NCBI GenBank assembly: GCA_011319805.1
Contig: SJRY01000138.1
Coordinates: 186,001-250,000 of the forward strand
Length of the DNA: 64,000 bases
DNA from: Macrocybe gigantea
Lineage: Eukaryota > Basidiomycota > Agaricomycetes > Agaricales > Callistosporiaceae
Direction of reading: 5' to 3'
Shown here: positions 50,110 through 61,658 of the stretch, piece by piece
Position numbering within the stretch: position 1 is the first letter of the stretch
Layout of the letters: each line of letters starts with the position of its first letter
The notes under the pieces: model-generated
Databases searched by the model: none
What the model saw: only the letters and a program-made list of their open reading frames with translations
What the model was told of the DNA's origin: nothing
Translations under genes and position numbers: made by a program

Positions 50110-52871
50110 ATGCCCGAGGAATCCCAAACGCCAAACGCGATGAAACCGGTTTTCGATTCACTACGTTCCATGTGCCGTTGACGTTGGTATCAGAGTTGCG
50201 TTTCCGAGGTTCTGTGGCTCACTCTTCAATCGCTAGTCCGAATCCCAAGCACATGAGCACGACTTACTTGAAATCGGAGTCGCAGACATTATGGGCAAGG
50301 AATGCACTCAAAAAGAGCAAAACGCAAGCCGAGGAAGCTAGCATGTCGCAGGAGCAAAGGTTGAGCATTCCTGTTGTTGGAATAGTATTCCGTTTTCGCG
50401 AATTGTAACCTAAAGCCAGAGCAGACGAGGTTCCCAAGTAATCGTCATCCACCCCGGTTCGCGGTACCTCCGCGTCGGAAAGGCCTCGGATGTAACTCCA
50501 GTCACCGTGACGAATGTGATCGCTCGCCACTTTGCTTCACCGCTGCCCCCTTCGACCACGGTGCCCAGAATATCACGCCCACAGAAAAAGGGCCGGTCCT
50601 TTTCGTCCGGCGAGGGCAACGAACACGAACTCGTAGAGGATCCGGTAACGTCTCTCACTTCCGCTTGTGGCGCCGACTGATGGAGGTACAGTTTGTGGCA
50701 AAGGCCGTCTCATTAACAAGTTCTCTTCGAGACCGCATGCGGTTCTACAAGCTCCGAGTTACACCTAATGCCACTTCCATCGCTTCTACCTTTAATGAAC
50801 AATTCAAGCCGGAAATCATCTCTGAATATAATGATCCTTATCGAATAGATTGGATAACGAACCGCTCAGTAGACATATTGATAGGAGAGGAGGTAAGGGG
50901 ATCCGTTGAAGGTGTCTTACAAGATTTGATTATCGTTTGTAGGCTTTGCGCTTAGCAGACCCTCAGCAATCAGGTTATGTCGTTCGATGGCCTATTTATG
51001 GCACAAATTTCAATACACGAGATTATCCATCCCTCCAAGTCGCGTTGAGCGATATAGACACAATCCTCCGAGATGCTCTCAAAGGGATGGACATTAATCC
51101 GCATGATTACAAGGTACGACACTGCTTTCTTTTTCCGCTGCCACGAATTATAGAGGGATATTATAGCAATACTCCGTCATACTCGTCATTCCGGATTTTT
51201 ATGACAGAGCATATGTGCGCGAGTTTGTGAACCTGCTGCTTATATCCATGGGATTCAAACAGTTGTGCGTACAACAAGTACGTGCTATGGTTTTACACCT
51301 CAGGGTCTTGCTTAATCACTTCTAGGAATCCTTAGCTGCTACATACGGAGCCGGAATTTCTAATGCGTGCGTCGTCAACATTGGTGCCACAACAACAAAT
51401 ATTGCATGTGTCGACGAAGGCCTTGTGCTAGCAGACACAAGGTTTGCTTCCGTGCCTTAAATATCTTGCTCTGGCGCCTGATGTATAGTAGAATGTCGCT
51501 GAGTGTCGGTGGAGATGACATAACGGAGTTTCTTTACGTCCTTCTCCAACGCATTCATTTCCCCTACAGGGACCTCGACTTGAGTCGAGCATACGATTGG
51601 AACATAATGGAAGATCTCAAGTTTAAGCTGTGTAAGCTCAATGAGGTTCGTTAGCGTTCACCACTGTCGCCATCAGTGTTCTCTAACATATGCAGAGTGA
51701 CGTTGCCTTAAATCTTCACGACTTTATTGTCCGGAGACCGGATCGCCCAACAGAAAAATATGGATTGCGGACATACGACGAGATTATCTTGGCTCCGATG
51801 GTACGCCATTCCTTTACTATTCGTCACTTGTATCGTCGTATGGTGACGCCCATACCAGTGCCTGTTCGAGCCGAAAGTAATTGAATTCGAGGAAAAAAGA
51901 AAAGGCTTTGTCCCTGTCTCAGACAGCAACGTTACAGAGGAAATTATCGTGCACCATGCGGATCACGTCGTGAGCCAACCCGATTTTCATCTGTATAGGA
52001 GCTTCTCTCACGACGGGTAGACTAATGCAATGATCATATCCACTCAACATCTTCTGCCTCCCGAGCAGCCATCAGAATCGAACGAGCCGATTCAGGCGAA
52101 GAACCAAGCTCGGGCTGAGAATGGCTTGTTGCCTGGTAAAGACAAAATATACATTAACAGTATCCTATACCCTTTTGACTTTCTTTCTAGGTTCTTCTAC
52201 GCCGTCGAATCACGGGCAGCAGGATCAGGGGACGCTCGGCGACGAGGCGATTGCCACAGCTCCTCCGAAGCAATCGCCCGATGTGGTTGAAATGGTTGAC
52301 ATAGAAGATGAGTCCAAACCGGCTCTCCCTCAACAGCCGACACCAAAGGCTTCCGCGAATGCGAACACGCAAAAGTATCCGGGCGGTTTTCCGATCGACG
52401 TCTGTTTCGAAGCCAGTAAGCTGCCGCTAGATGTCGCTATCTTCAACAGCGCCCGTGCTGCGGGTGGTGACGAAAAGATACGTAAGTACCTTCAGGCGGT
52501 TCTCGTCATAGGAGGCACAGCACGTATCCGGGCATGGATCATGCTTTGGAGAGCCGGTAAGACAGATATCTACTCCACGCTGTTCGTGCGACCTATGTCT
52601 TCCTTTCCAGACTCCAGGCAATTGCAACTCCTCTTGTTCCAAATATGGAGAAGGTTCAGATAATTCCTCCGCCGAAGGAAGTCGATCGCCGCGTGTTGGT
52701 GTGGAAAGGCGCCGCAGTGCTTGGCAAGATGGACGGAGTCGCCGACCTCTGGATAACGAAATCAGACTGGGTATATACCTTAACGTCATTCGTTTCTTCT
52801 ATCCCACCTAATGTCTTCCTCCAGGACGTACTAGGAATGCGAGGCTTAAGGAACGATGCTTCTATCTATGA
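50110..52871 (+). CDS. ARP8: Actin-related protein 8 (INO80 complex), frame broken three times as sequenced
   Basis: Multi-exon gene. The N-terminal lead (FTTFHVPP, STTYLKSESQTLWARN) and the Arp8 signature IHPGSRYLRVGKASDV are followed by the actin fold: VRWPIYGTNFN, YSVILVIPDFYDRAYV, VNIGATTTNIACVDEG, GGDDITEFLYVLLQ and, near the end, AVLVIGGTARI and VLVWKGAAVLGKMD. A large insertion (~52040-52370) rich in Pro, Glu and Ser is typical of Arp8. It belongs to the nucleosome-sensing module of INO80. Three one-base gaps (near 50131, 52528, 52850) break the frame, and each is cured by one C, C or G. The last fix gives the usual RCFYL end at 52871. Confidence 0.9.
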
Positions 52872-53305
52872 AAACTTTCAACGCTTTGAGAGCTGTGTAC
52901 CATATATCGGTCTTGTCAATGTTACCAACGTGTACGTCGTAATGTAAAATTATTACATCTAAAATATGTATGGTGGTTGTCCTGAAGTAAAAAAAGAGAA
53001 GATACAAGTCTTAGATCAATGAATATGAGTGGAAGGCGTCTGGAGCTTATGATCATGACGAGATATGGATCACGGGAACGAAAAGTAATTCTTTCGAAAA
53101 AGGTCTTATATCAGGCGTCATCCATCGAGGCTTTACTGCGGTTGAAGGGTTCAAAGGTACCGCTGTTCACTGGAGTCGAATCAAACGCCGAGTCGCAGTC
53201 TCAGTGCAATGAAATCGTGCGATCTCAACGAGGACCATTCCTTCGTCATATGCTCCATTTCCCTTTTGCCGTCCCTGGATAGAAGTCAATGAAAATGAGT
53301 TATCA

Positions 53306-54325
53306 TCACATAATATGGGGGACCGGTCGGAAACGAAAAGCTGAATGAACTGACCTGTCCCTTTTGAGCCATTCCGCCCTCAAGCTGCCGCCTTCTCTCC
53401 AGGCAGCCAAATCGTCTTCCTCTTGAATTGGCTGTACGTCCTCTGCCTTTATTTGTAAGAGAGTCTTGCAATCGGAAGCCCGATCGCGGTTCGATTCTGA
53501 TCTCAGCGAGTCTTCCTCAGGTTTGATATTCATCGTGTCGGAGTAATCCGCGAGCTTTTGCACCAGTGACTCGCAGATGGTGGCGGCTAATCGTTCGGAA
53601 CAAATGGAAACGTGATATCGAGCCGGGGATGTGATCGGGTGTGATAACGAGCAGACTGCGGCAAATTGGGCAGTCCACCGATTCATGCCAGCCTCCGCAG
53701 GCACGATGCAACCGGGAAAAAAACCATCGTAGAATGCAGATTGCACAGAAGGTGTGCCCACATTGTCCCGGATTCAGGGTGTAGGGGTGCGCCATGATCT
53801 CGTAGCACCTGAGCCGCCGACAACGGACCGGTGTGAAGATCGTTTGGAATGGAGACAAGTGCATTTCACTACTCACAACGCGCATGTAAAGTGCTCCTCC
53901 AACTGCCGGAGCACTTTTCTGCCTTCCTGATCTGCGATCTGGGAGATTCTCTGCGCTAGATCCTTTTCGGATTCAGCAACAGAGCGAAGACGCTTTTCGA
54001 GTTGACACATCTTCTCCTCGTATTCTCGTTCCTTCTGCAGGAGCGTTTCTTCGCGTGCGAGGAGGCCAGCGGCCGCGATCCGCTTGGATATCCTCGAAGA
54101 TGAGGAAGAGACATGAGTCAAACCGCCACCCGAACAGGCGGGGACATCGACTGCCAGTGCAACGCAATGCTTTGCCCGTTTCGAAGGCCTTTCCGACAAG
54201 GCAGCGTTGGTTTCTTGAGCGACATGAGTAACGGCTTCGTACGGACGATTTGCGGGCATACCTCGAGACTTGCGGATGCGAGACGAACGACGCAGAGCGG
54301 TTGACGTTGCGGGCGTCTTTGGCAT
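53306..54325 (-). CDS. RING finger protein, probable E3 ubiquitin ligase
   Basis: Exon 1 is 53877-54325, exon 2 starts at 53808; the 68-nt intron between them has a GTGAGT donor. The N-terminus is basic and Ser/Arg-rich (nuclear-type). Residues ~95-145 form a coiled coil. A RING domain follows: FTCALCYEIM, GQCGHTFCAICILRW, then DCPICRSLL (C3HC4 order). After the RING the frame changes at ~53640. Either one C too many is present, or a 72-nt intron beginning right after CPICR is removed. The tail is acidic and ends at 53306. Role: ubiquitin transfer to unknown targets. Converges on ARP8. Confidence 0.8.
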
Positions 54326-57300
54326 GGCGGGGAGAGGCAGTCAGGCTGCGATGTGCAGTTGCATAGTTCTGACTTGAGCCATGGTCGCTGCGTCACGGCT
54401 AACGCGTTGGCTCAGAGCACGTGATTCAGCCCTCTCGCAATCGTCCCCATTTCTGGCCAGGGCTCCGGAGGACTTGTCAGGGACAAGGAACCAGTCGTAC
54501 AGGAACTCGTCGGCATTTGCTGGCATGTTGCAAAGCACCAGAAATTCACAGCATCTCGTACCGATGCTGTTGTTCGAGGTGCTTTACTCAAATTAGTATC
54601 AATGGAGCACAGCGGCGAACTTACTTACCGGGTCCAAGATGCCTTACGGACAACGCTGACATGCCACGACGACATGGGCAAGTCGGATGTCATCACGCGT
54701 AACTGTCTCCTCATCGTCGTCAGCCATCTGCGGTTCAATCGGACTGGCACATATGCAGAAAATGAGAGTTTCCCAATTCAAACGGGTTCTGACAATCGGT
54801 GACCGCGAAATCTCTCAATCTCGTCTGCTTATTCGCAACAGCCAAGTACGTTACTAGGAACCCTATCTCGCCCTGACCCTGGATAAGGACATTATCTGCA
54901 GACATTTCTTTTTCTCTCGCAGTCGAGACTGTCGTGCATCGCAGTTATTCCATCCCCTTACGGCGCTCAATTGCCGCGCTCTTTGGCGTTCTTTGTTTCT
55001 CGATCTTCCAGCGGTAACGAGGCTGCCTGACGTTATGCTTCACTCGATTTTGGCGCCGAAAAGACCCTCAACTGATCTCCTAGACGAGTCGTGCCCGTCG
55101 CGAGACACTTGGCATTGCTTCCATATCTATACCCAGGAACGGCACCCGTACCCCTTCCCATTTATCACGGCTTGTGCCTTCAGGACCTGCGTTTACAGGA
55201 TGCATACATGTTGGAGTGCGGCTCAAGAATTCAACCAGGAGGCCGCGATCCATCTGAATTTCACAAGAAATTTTACCTTATCCCGCTAATCCGGACTGAG
55301 TGCGCCCTCACTATTAATCGTCGTCACGGAACCTATGCTTCCCGCCGGAGCGTGGCGGCTGGGGTCAGGTGATGGTTCTGTACTGGGGTGGCTGTATGTA
55401 GCCCATCAGGCGCAAAATTTTTGACAGGGCCAACGTTACAGGTCCATGCTATGGCGTAATAGCTACTTACGCGTCATTCTCTTCCGCCCCACAGTTGATG
55501 CATTTCTTGCGCTTCGATGGTCGACGTGAGTCCGCCCATTCAGGACAAGTTCAAAGGAATTTGATTAGTTGGGGTCACCACTCAATTCAAGGTTAACTGT
55601 CCATAGGAAGGAATTGTCGTTCGGGGCCGGCATAGGCGTCGCATCCCTGGTCTGACCACACGTTCATAATAATAATTGACATCTCAGTCGCACCCGGTTC
55701 TCGGGAGCCTCCCAAAAGTCAATATGAAGTTTTTCTATGGCACTGTTCTCTGCACCTGCAGTCACGCTTCCGCATGCTTTAATACCCAGAAGTTATACTC
55801 ACATGTGACGGCTGTTGGAAAATGATCAAATTTTGAAGGGGCTTTCGACGGGCGATTATGAGACATGATGGTTCATATGACCACTGGAAAAGAATGCGGT
55901 TTCATGGATATACGTGAAGCTAGTAGATGCCTACTGTCGCTGACTCTCATCTCAATCAAATAGCGTACTGGACCTTTGACAGGCGATCCCCACGTTACTC
56001 GATCAGGGCGTCCGAACTGGCTCATTTCTGGCATGACCGTTTTAGGAAGTCGAACCGTGCTACATGGCGCGTCTTCCCCATTCTACTTTTCTCTCCAAGA
56101 TCTCGACGTGTTAACGTTTCAGCACGGTCATACAGGAGTAGGACGTCTTTTTTTTTTTTTTTACTTCTTTCTTTTTGCTCAGCAATCTGCTATCTCCCGA
56201 TCTTCACCCTTGCCACTTTTACATCCGCCTTCTTGGGCTGAAATGAATGGTTGGTGATGACATCCCGCCAGAGCCGCAGCAGACCTAGCCGAAACAGCCG
56301 GTCATGATGTCCTCAATTTGATTGAAACATGCTGTTTAAGGTCGCGAGGTATACAGTGGGGGACCAAGATCATAAATCCTGCAATATCGGATATTCTCAA
56401 ATGGGTTCTAATGCTCTTGTCTTTCAAAACGAATGGGGAGGGGAGGTGGATGGAAGACGAAGGGTGCCAGGATCCGGTGCGACGGTACGTGGTTGGTCCG
56501 CAATGCAAAGACTACAATTGGTTGGTTCCCAATCAAGCGCGGATGAGACATGGTTGGTTGTCGGTTGCCATGTTCGTACGGATGAGCGTCCAGCATGTGT
56601 GTCAGTACAACGCCAATAGAGCGAATTTTGGTTAAAACAAGAGTTATCTCCATTATTCCAGTCCGTTTGTCGTTGACAGAGAAGACATTGACGACAGATG
56701 ATTAGTACGAGGGTGGTGACGTTGAGCCAGGTCGAGATGCGCGTAAGTGGCGAGAAGAAAGCGGCTCTGTCGAAGGACTGGCTGAGATCCTCGACTTGAC
56801 CGGATTACAGATTGGAGCGCGGAAATTTTTTTTCTTGGGTGACGTGCTGGGAAGATGGAGGATCGTGAATCTTATTTGGTCTGAAGGTGGTTTGTTGTTG
56901 GAGAGACAAACATAGCGCATTCCCACAGAACGGGACCCGAAAAGGAATTATTGCGTTGAGCTCGGGAGTTGAATGCAAAATAAGAAATTAAAAAAAAATC
57001 AAAGAGATATTGGGATTCGGCTCTACAGGAGAGCTGAGATGCTAGTGAATCGGACAAAGGTTGGATTGCCACAACGAATGGAGAGGAGGGGGTAAGAAAG
57101 TAGTCGGGGCGACGGGCAAGTGGATGGACCCAAGTCGGCTGATGCAGGGCCGCGCCGAAAGCGGGGAGGACGTCGCTTCTAGAATTTCTAGAAGGTTTAT
57201 GTGTTATTTAATCAGTGATTGTTCGGGCAAGCGTCACGTCACGCATCCGGATCGAGATCACGACATAAGCGGAAGTGGTACAATTGACTGGGCCTCGAAG

Positions 57301-57422
57301 CGTTCAATTCGCCTCCAGTCCTTCAGCGGGACCGTTTGTTCCTTCTTTCTATCGCGTTTCTGCTTGCTCCATTCATTCCGCTCTCTTATATCTTCCCGTC
57401 TACTTTTTTTTTGCGCTCTCCA
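54326..57422. other. Long gene-poor stretch upstream of the CON7-like gene
   Basis: 3.1 kb with no recognisable gene. The right part is likely a long promoter and leader of the CON7-like gene. A poly-T run occurs at ~56148-56161 and paired heat-shock-like palindromes at 57177-57193. Confidence 0.45.
57177..57193. promoter_or_regulatory. Tandem TTCTAGAA palindromes, possible heat-shock element
   Basis: TTCTAGAA occurs at 57177-57184 and again at 57186-57193, one base apart. Each is a perfect TTCnnGAA core of the HSF site, though the spacing between copies is 1 instead of 2. It lies ~230 bp upstream of the CON7-like start. Confidence 0.4.
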
Positions 57423-59535
57423 ATGATCCCCCAGCTTCCCCCGAATCCGCCTCACCTCCACATCCCTAAATATATACCCGATTACTCCAGTCACCACATC
57501 CTCTCTCGTCCAAAACTCACTTCCCCTTCTTTTTTTTCAGATATATCTCGCATCGTGTCCTCCGCAGTGTCCCCGGTCGAACCATCGCCGGCACATCCTG
57601 CGGACGACTCAAAGTCCTCCCCACACTCGCCGAGCGCGGGTCCTTTCAGCTATGCAAACCGCGTCCCAGACGCTTTCAACTCTCCCGTCTCGCCCGTCGA
57701 GTTGTACGAGAGTGGTCTAAGTGATTCGTCTTACTCCACTGCGTCATCCTATCCTCAGCCTACCACTATGGAAGATAACTATTCTATTATTAATAATACC
57801 TCGTCCGCACGAGCACCAAATGTCCTCAGGCCATACGACACATCCGAATCACCGTCTCCCGTCCCCGTCGTCTTCATTTGTTCGGTCTCAGAACGACCCA
57901 CTGATACTCGACAGGACCTCGGATGACACGCCATCCTATCACAGTGGCGGTGACGATTTCATCCATCATCATCCCAGTCCGTTTTAGATCGCTACGGTCG
58001 CAACCCCGTCGCAGATAAATTCTACGCAGATGCTTCATCCCAGCCCCAGAATACCATGGTAGATCACCGCCGCATGTCCGAGCCCTCCGTCTTGGGCGCG
58101 GCCAATCTCTACGCAGTACAACCCTCCGAGGCTTCAACGGCCCGTCCGGCTCAATACAGTCTGAGCCAAGTGGTAGTGCAATCTGCCCGACCTTCTAATT
58201 CCGCGTACGTGCCGTCGCTGCAACGTGGCGTGAGCATGAGCTCCTTGAGGGACCTCCGCCAGTTCCACCACGAAAATCCGTCCACCTCGCAGCCCGATTA
58301 TTCGCACTGGCGCGCCGATAGCGACTCGGTCGTCCAGCGAACCTACTCGCTTCATCGCGAGGACGGTCTGGACGTCCCGATATCACCCTTGCAGCCCGAC
58401 TTTAGCGGCGGTGCGACTTCGCCCACCTACGGCATGCAGTATTCGCCCTCGATGGATAACCACTACGGTCCTTCTCCTCCCAACACAGCCACTTCCTCGT
58501 CGAGTGCGCCCGCTGTCATCAGCCAAGCCCACGCCTCCCAGAATAGCTCCGATGGTGGCTCTACCTCCCGCGACCCCAACAGCAAGACCTATTCCTTCGT
58601 CGCATTGCCAGGCAATGCCGTCAAGAAAAGGCCTCGCAGACGCTACGATGAAATCGAGCGTCTTTACCAATGCTCGTGGCCGGATTGCAGCAAGGCATAC
58701 GGTACGCTCAATCACCTGAATGCACATGTCACGATGCAGAAGCACGGGCCAAAACGAAGTCCGAACGGTAAGTATTTTCACTCGCTTCATCTCCTTTCCC
58801 ACCTCTGAACCTATCCGCCTCTTTGTTCTCTCCTTTCCAGAGTTCAAAGAGCTCCGAAAGCAATGGCGAAAGGCAAAGAAGGACTCCGAGTCTCCGATAT
58901 CGGGTCCTCTCCGTCGTGGTTCCATGGGTCTTCGCCCAGATGGCGGCGAGGCCTACGACCATCGTCGATTTGATGCACACAAACCGTCAAATCTTTCGGC
59001 GTATGATCGACAGCCCTCACATCAGCCGTCTGTCAATTTTCCTTCCTCCATGCCGAACCAGAACTCTGGCAGAGTCGACAGGTACATGAGCCTGCCTGAC
59101 CTTCAGTTTCCAATCGACGAAAGGGATAGTCAAGTGTTAGCATACGGAATGAACGTCAGACACCACTATAGCGGCGACATACACGCCTCATGGCCCATTG
59201 AGGGCACGGCCTTGGCCCGATCTGCTTTGCAGCCGTTTATGTCTACGTCTCTGCCCGAAGATTCGACGATACACCACAGTCATATGTCCCATCTAGGAAG
59301 CTCGACGCAACCCCAGCAGCAGCAACTGCACCCTCCACGCTCTCTCTCCCCTCAAGCGGCTACAAATCGCCTCCCGCCCGATAGTACCTTGCTGACACCT
59401 CTTCCTGGATACCACCACCCACCCTTACTTCCACCCCTGCAATCCAATCACCCTTCCGATACTTATTACGACACCGCTCCTAGACCTGGCACAGGCCACG
59501 GTCCCTTTGACCAAGGACACCTGGAGGAACACTGA
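57423..59535 (+). CDS. CON7-like C2H2 zinc finger transcription factor
   Basis: A long Ser/Pro-rich N-terminal region (57423-58580) leads to a conserved block: YSFVALPGN, KKRPRRRYDEIERLYQC, a C2H2 finger YQCSWPDCSKAYGTLNHLNAHVTMQKH, then EFKELRKQWRKAKK. This block is characteristic of Con7, known from plant-pathogenic ascomycetes as a regulator of morphogenesis and cell-wall genes. A 73-nt intron (58768-58840) follows the finger. The tail to 59535 is Pro/His/Gln-rich. The start codon is uncertain; a later start after the TTTTTTTCAG at ~57540 is possible. The N-terminal part changes frame near 57860 (a 31-nt intron or indel) and near 57958 (one T short). Confidence 0.83.
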
Positions 59536-61658
59536 AGCGAAAACGTGCACTCGACATATCACATCGCCCGCTTCGTATGGTACATATCCTGGATGGTTTT
59601 CCGCAATAACGATATTGCATCTCTTGCTATTTCTCACCTGCTCATACTGTTCTTGCCTAGTAATTCGTTCTCTTATTTTCTCTGTAGATCAGCTGTCGAA
59701 AATTCCTTTGCAACCTTTGTTCTAGTCCCCATACCTTACATAGCTTATATCCTTAAAGTTCCTTTTCATTCTGCTGTTGGATTACTGCGCTAATTTGTAC
59801 ATTATATTAATCCATATCCGTGTTTCTTCGTCTTCTTTACATGCATTTCTTTCCAACTCTTCATCCTTTTGATTTTCTGTAGGCTAGGATTATGCATATG
59901 AACTGCCGTTGGCATTGCTGGGACAGTGACGCGAATTTGCTGCCGTTGGTGAGTGACGCCAACAATCGGATCCGACACCTTGCGGCGCCGCCTTCATTGC
60001 ATGAGAAACCGGGGCCAGCCACGCTTTCGTTATCCCTGCCAGACTGCCGACTTTGATAATATGAAAAGGGTGATCCGAATAAGCACGTTGTTCAGAAGAC
60101 ATCCTTGTGGAAATAATTGCTATCTTTCAAATTGCCTCAAGTGGAGACGATGTATACATAATCTTATTTTTGCACGTTCGGCGTTGGTGGACGATCGACT
60201 AAAAAGGATTAATAGTAATGCGTACGTAACTGCCACGCGTAGATCGAATTCATCATCGCTTTCCAAATGCGGATGGAGAAGTTCATCCCTGTTGTTTTTT
60301 TTTTCTTCTGCTTCAATGCTTCGACGAAGTTTGATCCATCTCTCACTCATCCCTGATTTCAGAATCCCGCACAAGAGAAGAAACAAACAGCGACACAGGT
60401 CTTCGAGACCCCCCAGGTTCTTCGCCTCAACGTGTTTCGGCTCTCCCATGAGCCGGATCGCGGGTAAAAATGAACATCTCTCCAAACTCAAATTTTAAAC
60501 AGATCAGCATGTGACCGTCAGCGTGGCCAGAAGGCGCCAACACATGTATTCTCTTCTGACAGCAAAATAGCCAGGTGGGCTCAGCTCGTGTCCATGTTTT
60601 TGTCTTCGCGTTCAAGGACTTTTGTGTATTTATTTGTTTGGCCTCCAGGAGGTTCGCCAATAGTGTCAGAAATTTGAATGCAAATGTGTCGCCACAGACC
60701 TCGCTTAATCGTTCTTAACGGCGTATTGCTTCTTGCGGACAGCCGGATTGGAACCAAAGGTGGATTATATCCCGAAACCTTTCCAGACGAAGACGGCAAT
60801 GCCGGCTCTACTGCACACTTTGATGTTTCAAAAGGCTCTTTGGACGACCCGAACAACGACCAGAGCTTGACGGCAGCGAGTAACCCATCTGTCCGTTCCT
60901 TTTCATTTGTAGCGTTCAAACCACGACGATTTTCCGTCGAGCCGAGATCTCCTCTTTCGATCCATCTGCTTTGCTGATTTTTTTTTCTCGTTTTTTTTTT
61001 CCCTGACGCGCAAGCCGATGTTTTTTCCCGATCACCACAGGATATAAAGATGATGAGTTGATAGGCGAGCGAGCGCTGATCCAAACTTTGCATAAATCGC
61101 CGATTAAATGGGAACACAACATTGTCATACAATCTCCCTGCTGATAGCGATTGTGGTTGCACTTGTCCCCTAAACGGGATTTTGTGCCCCAACATCCATG
61201 GCAGGCGTTCCGAAGCTCGTTTCATAACCCTCAGAGTGCTCTATGGAAGAAGACTGACCAACACGCTCCATATCAAGTGATGATAGAGAGATCCCGGATC
61301 CCCGAGGATGCCGGATTTGAGTAGAGACTGAGAGCGTTCGTTTGACAAGGAAAAATCAAAAGAATTCGAAGGCGCTCGAAGTCGTTATTCGGCGAAGTGA
61401 CGGGACGTCATGTTTATTCGGAGGTAGTCATCCAACGAACTTCCAAAGATGTGACTTTAGACCCAGCTTCTTGAACGAAGTCACCCGTAAAGTCATCGAG
61501 TAATAAACAGATCACGAACTCCTCCTGGGATTGTATTACACTTTCGAAACAAAGATTACTGGCATTGCATTATGACATTTTCATGCTGCAATCATACAGT
61601 GCGTCATGGCACGTGACAGCCCTCACGGCGTTCAGCTGAACGGGCTTCATTCGTCCTG
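59536..61658. other. Gene-poor stretch between the CON7-like and F-box/RCC1 genes
   Basis: 2.1 kb. Only scattered short ORFs with low-complexity or unrecognisable products, and T-rich tracts near 60297 and 60978-61000. I can support no gene here. Confidence 0.45.

Noticed and set aside
55091..55372. 93-codon plus-strand ORF considered as a RasGEF fragment
   Set aside because: Only a few residues are reminiscent of the domain and no neighbouring exon extends the match.
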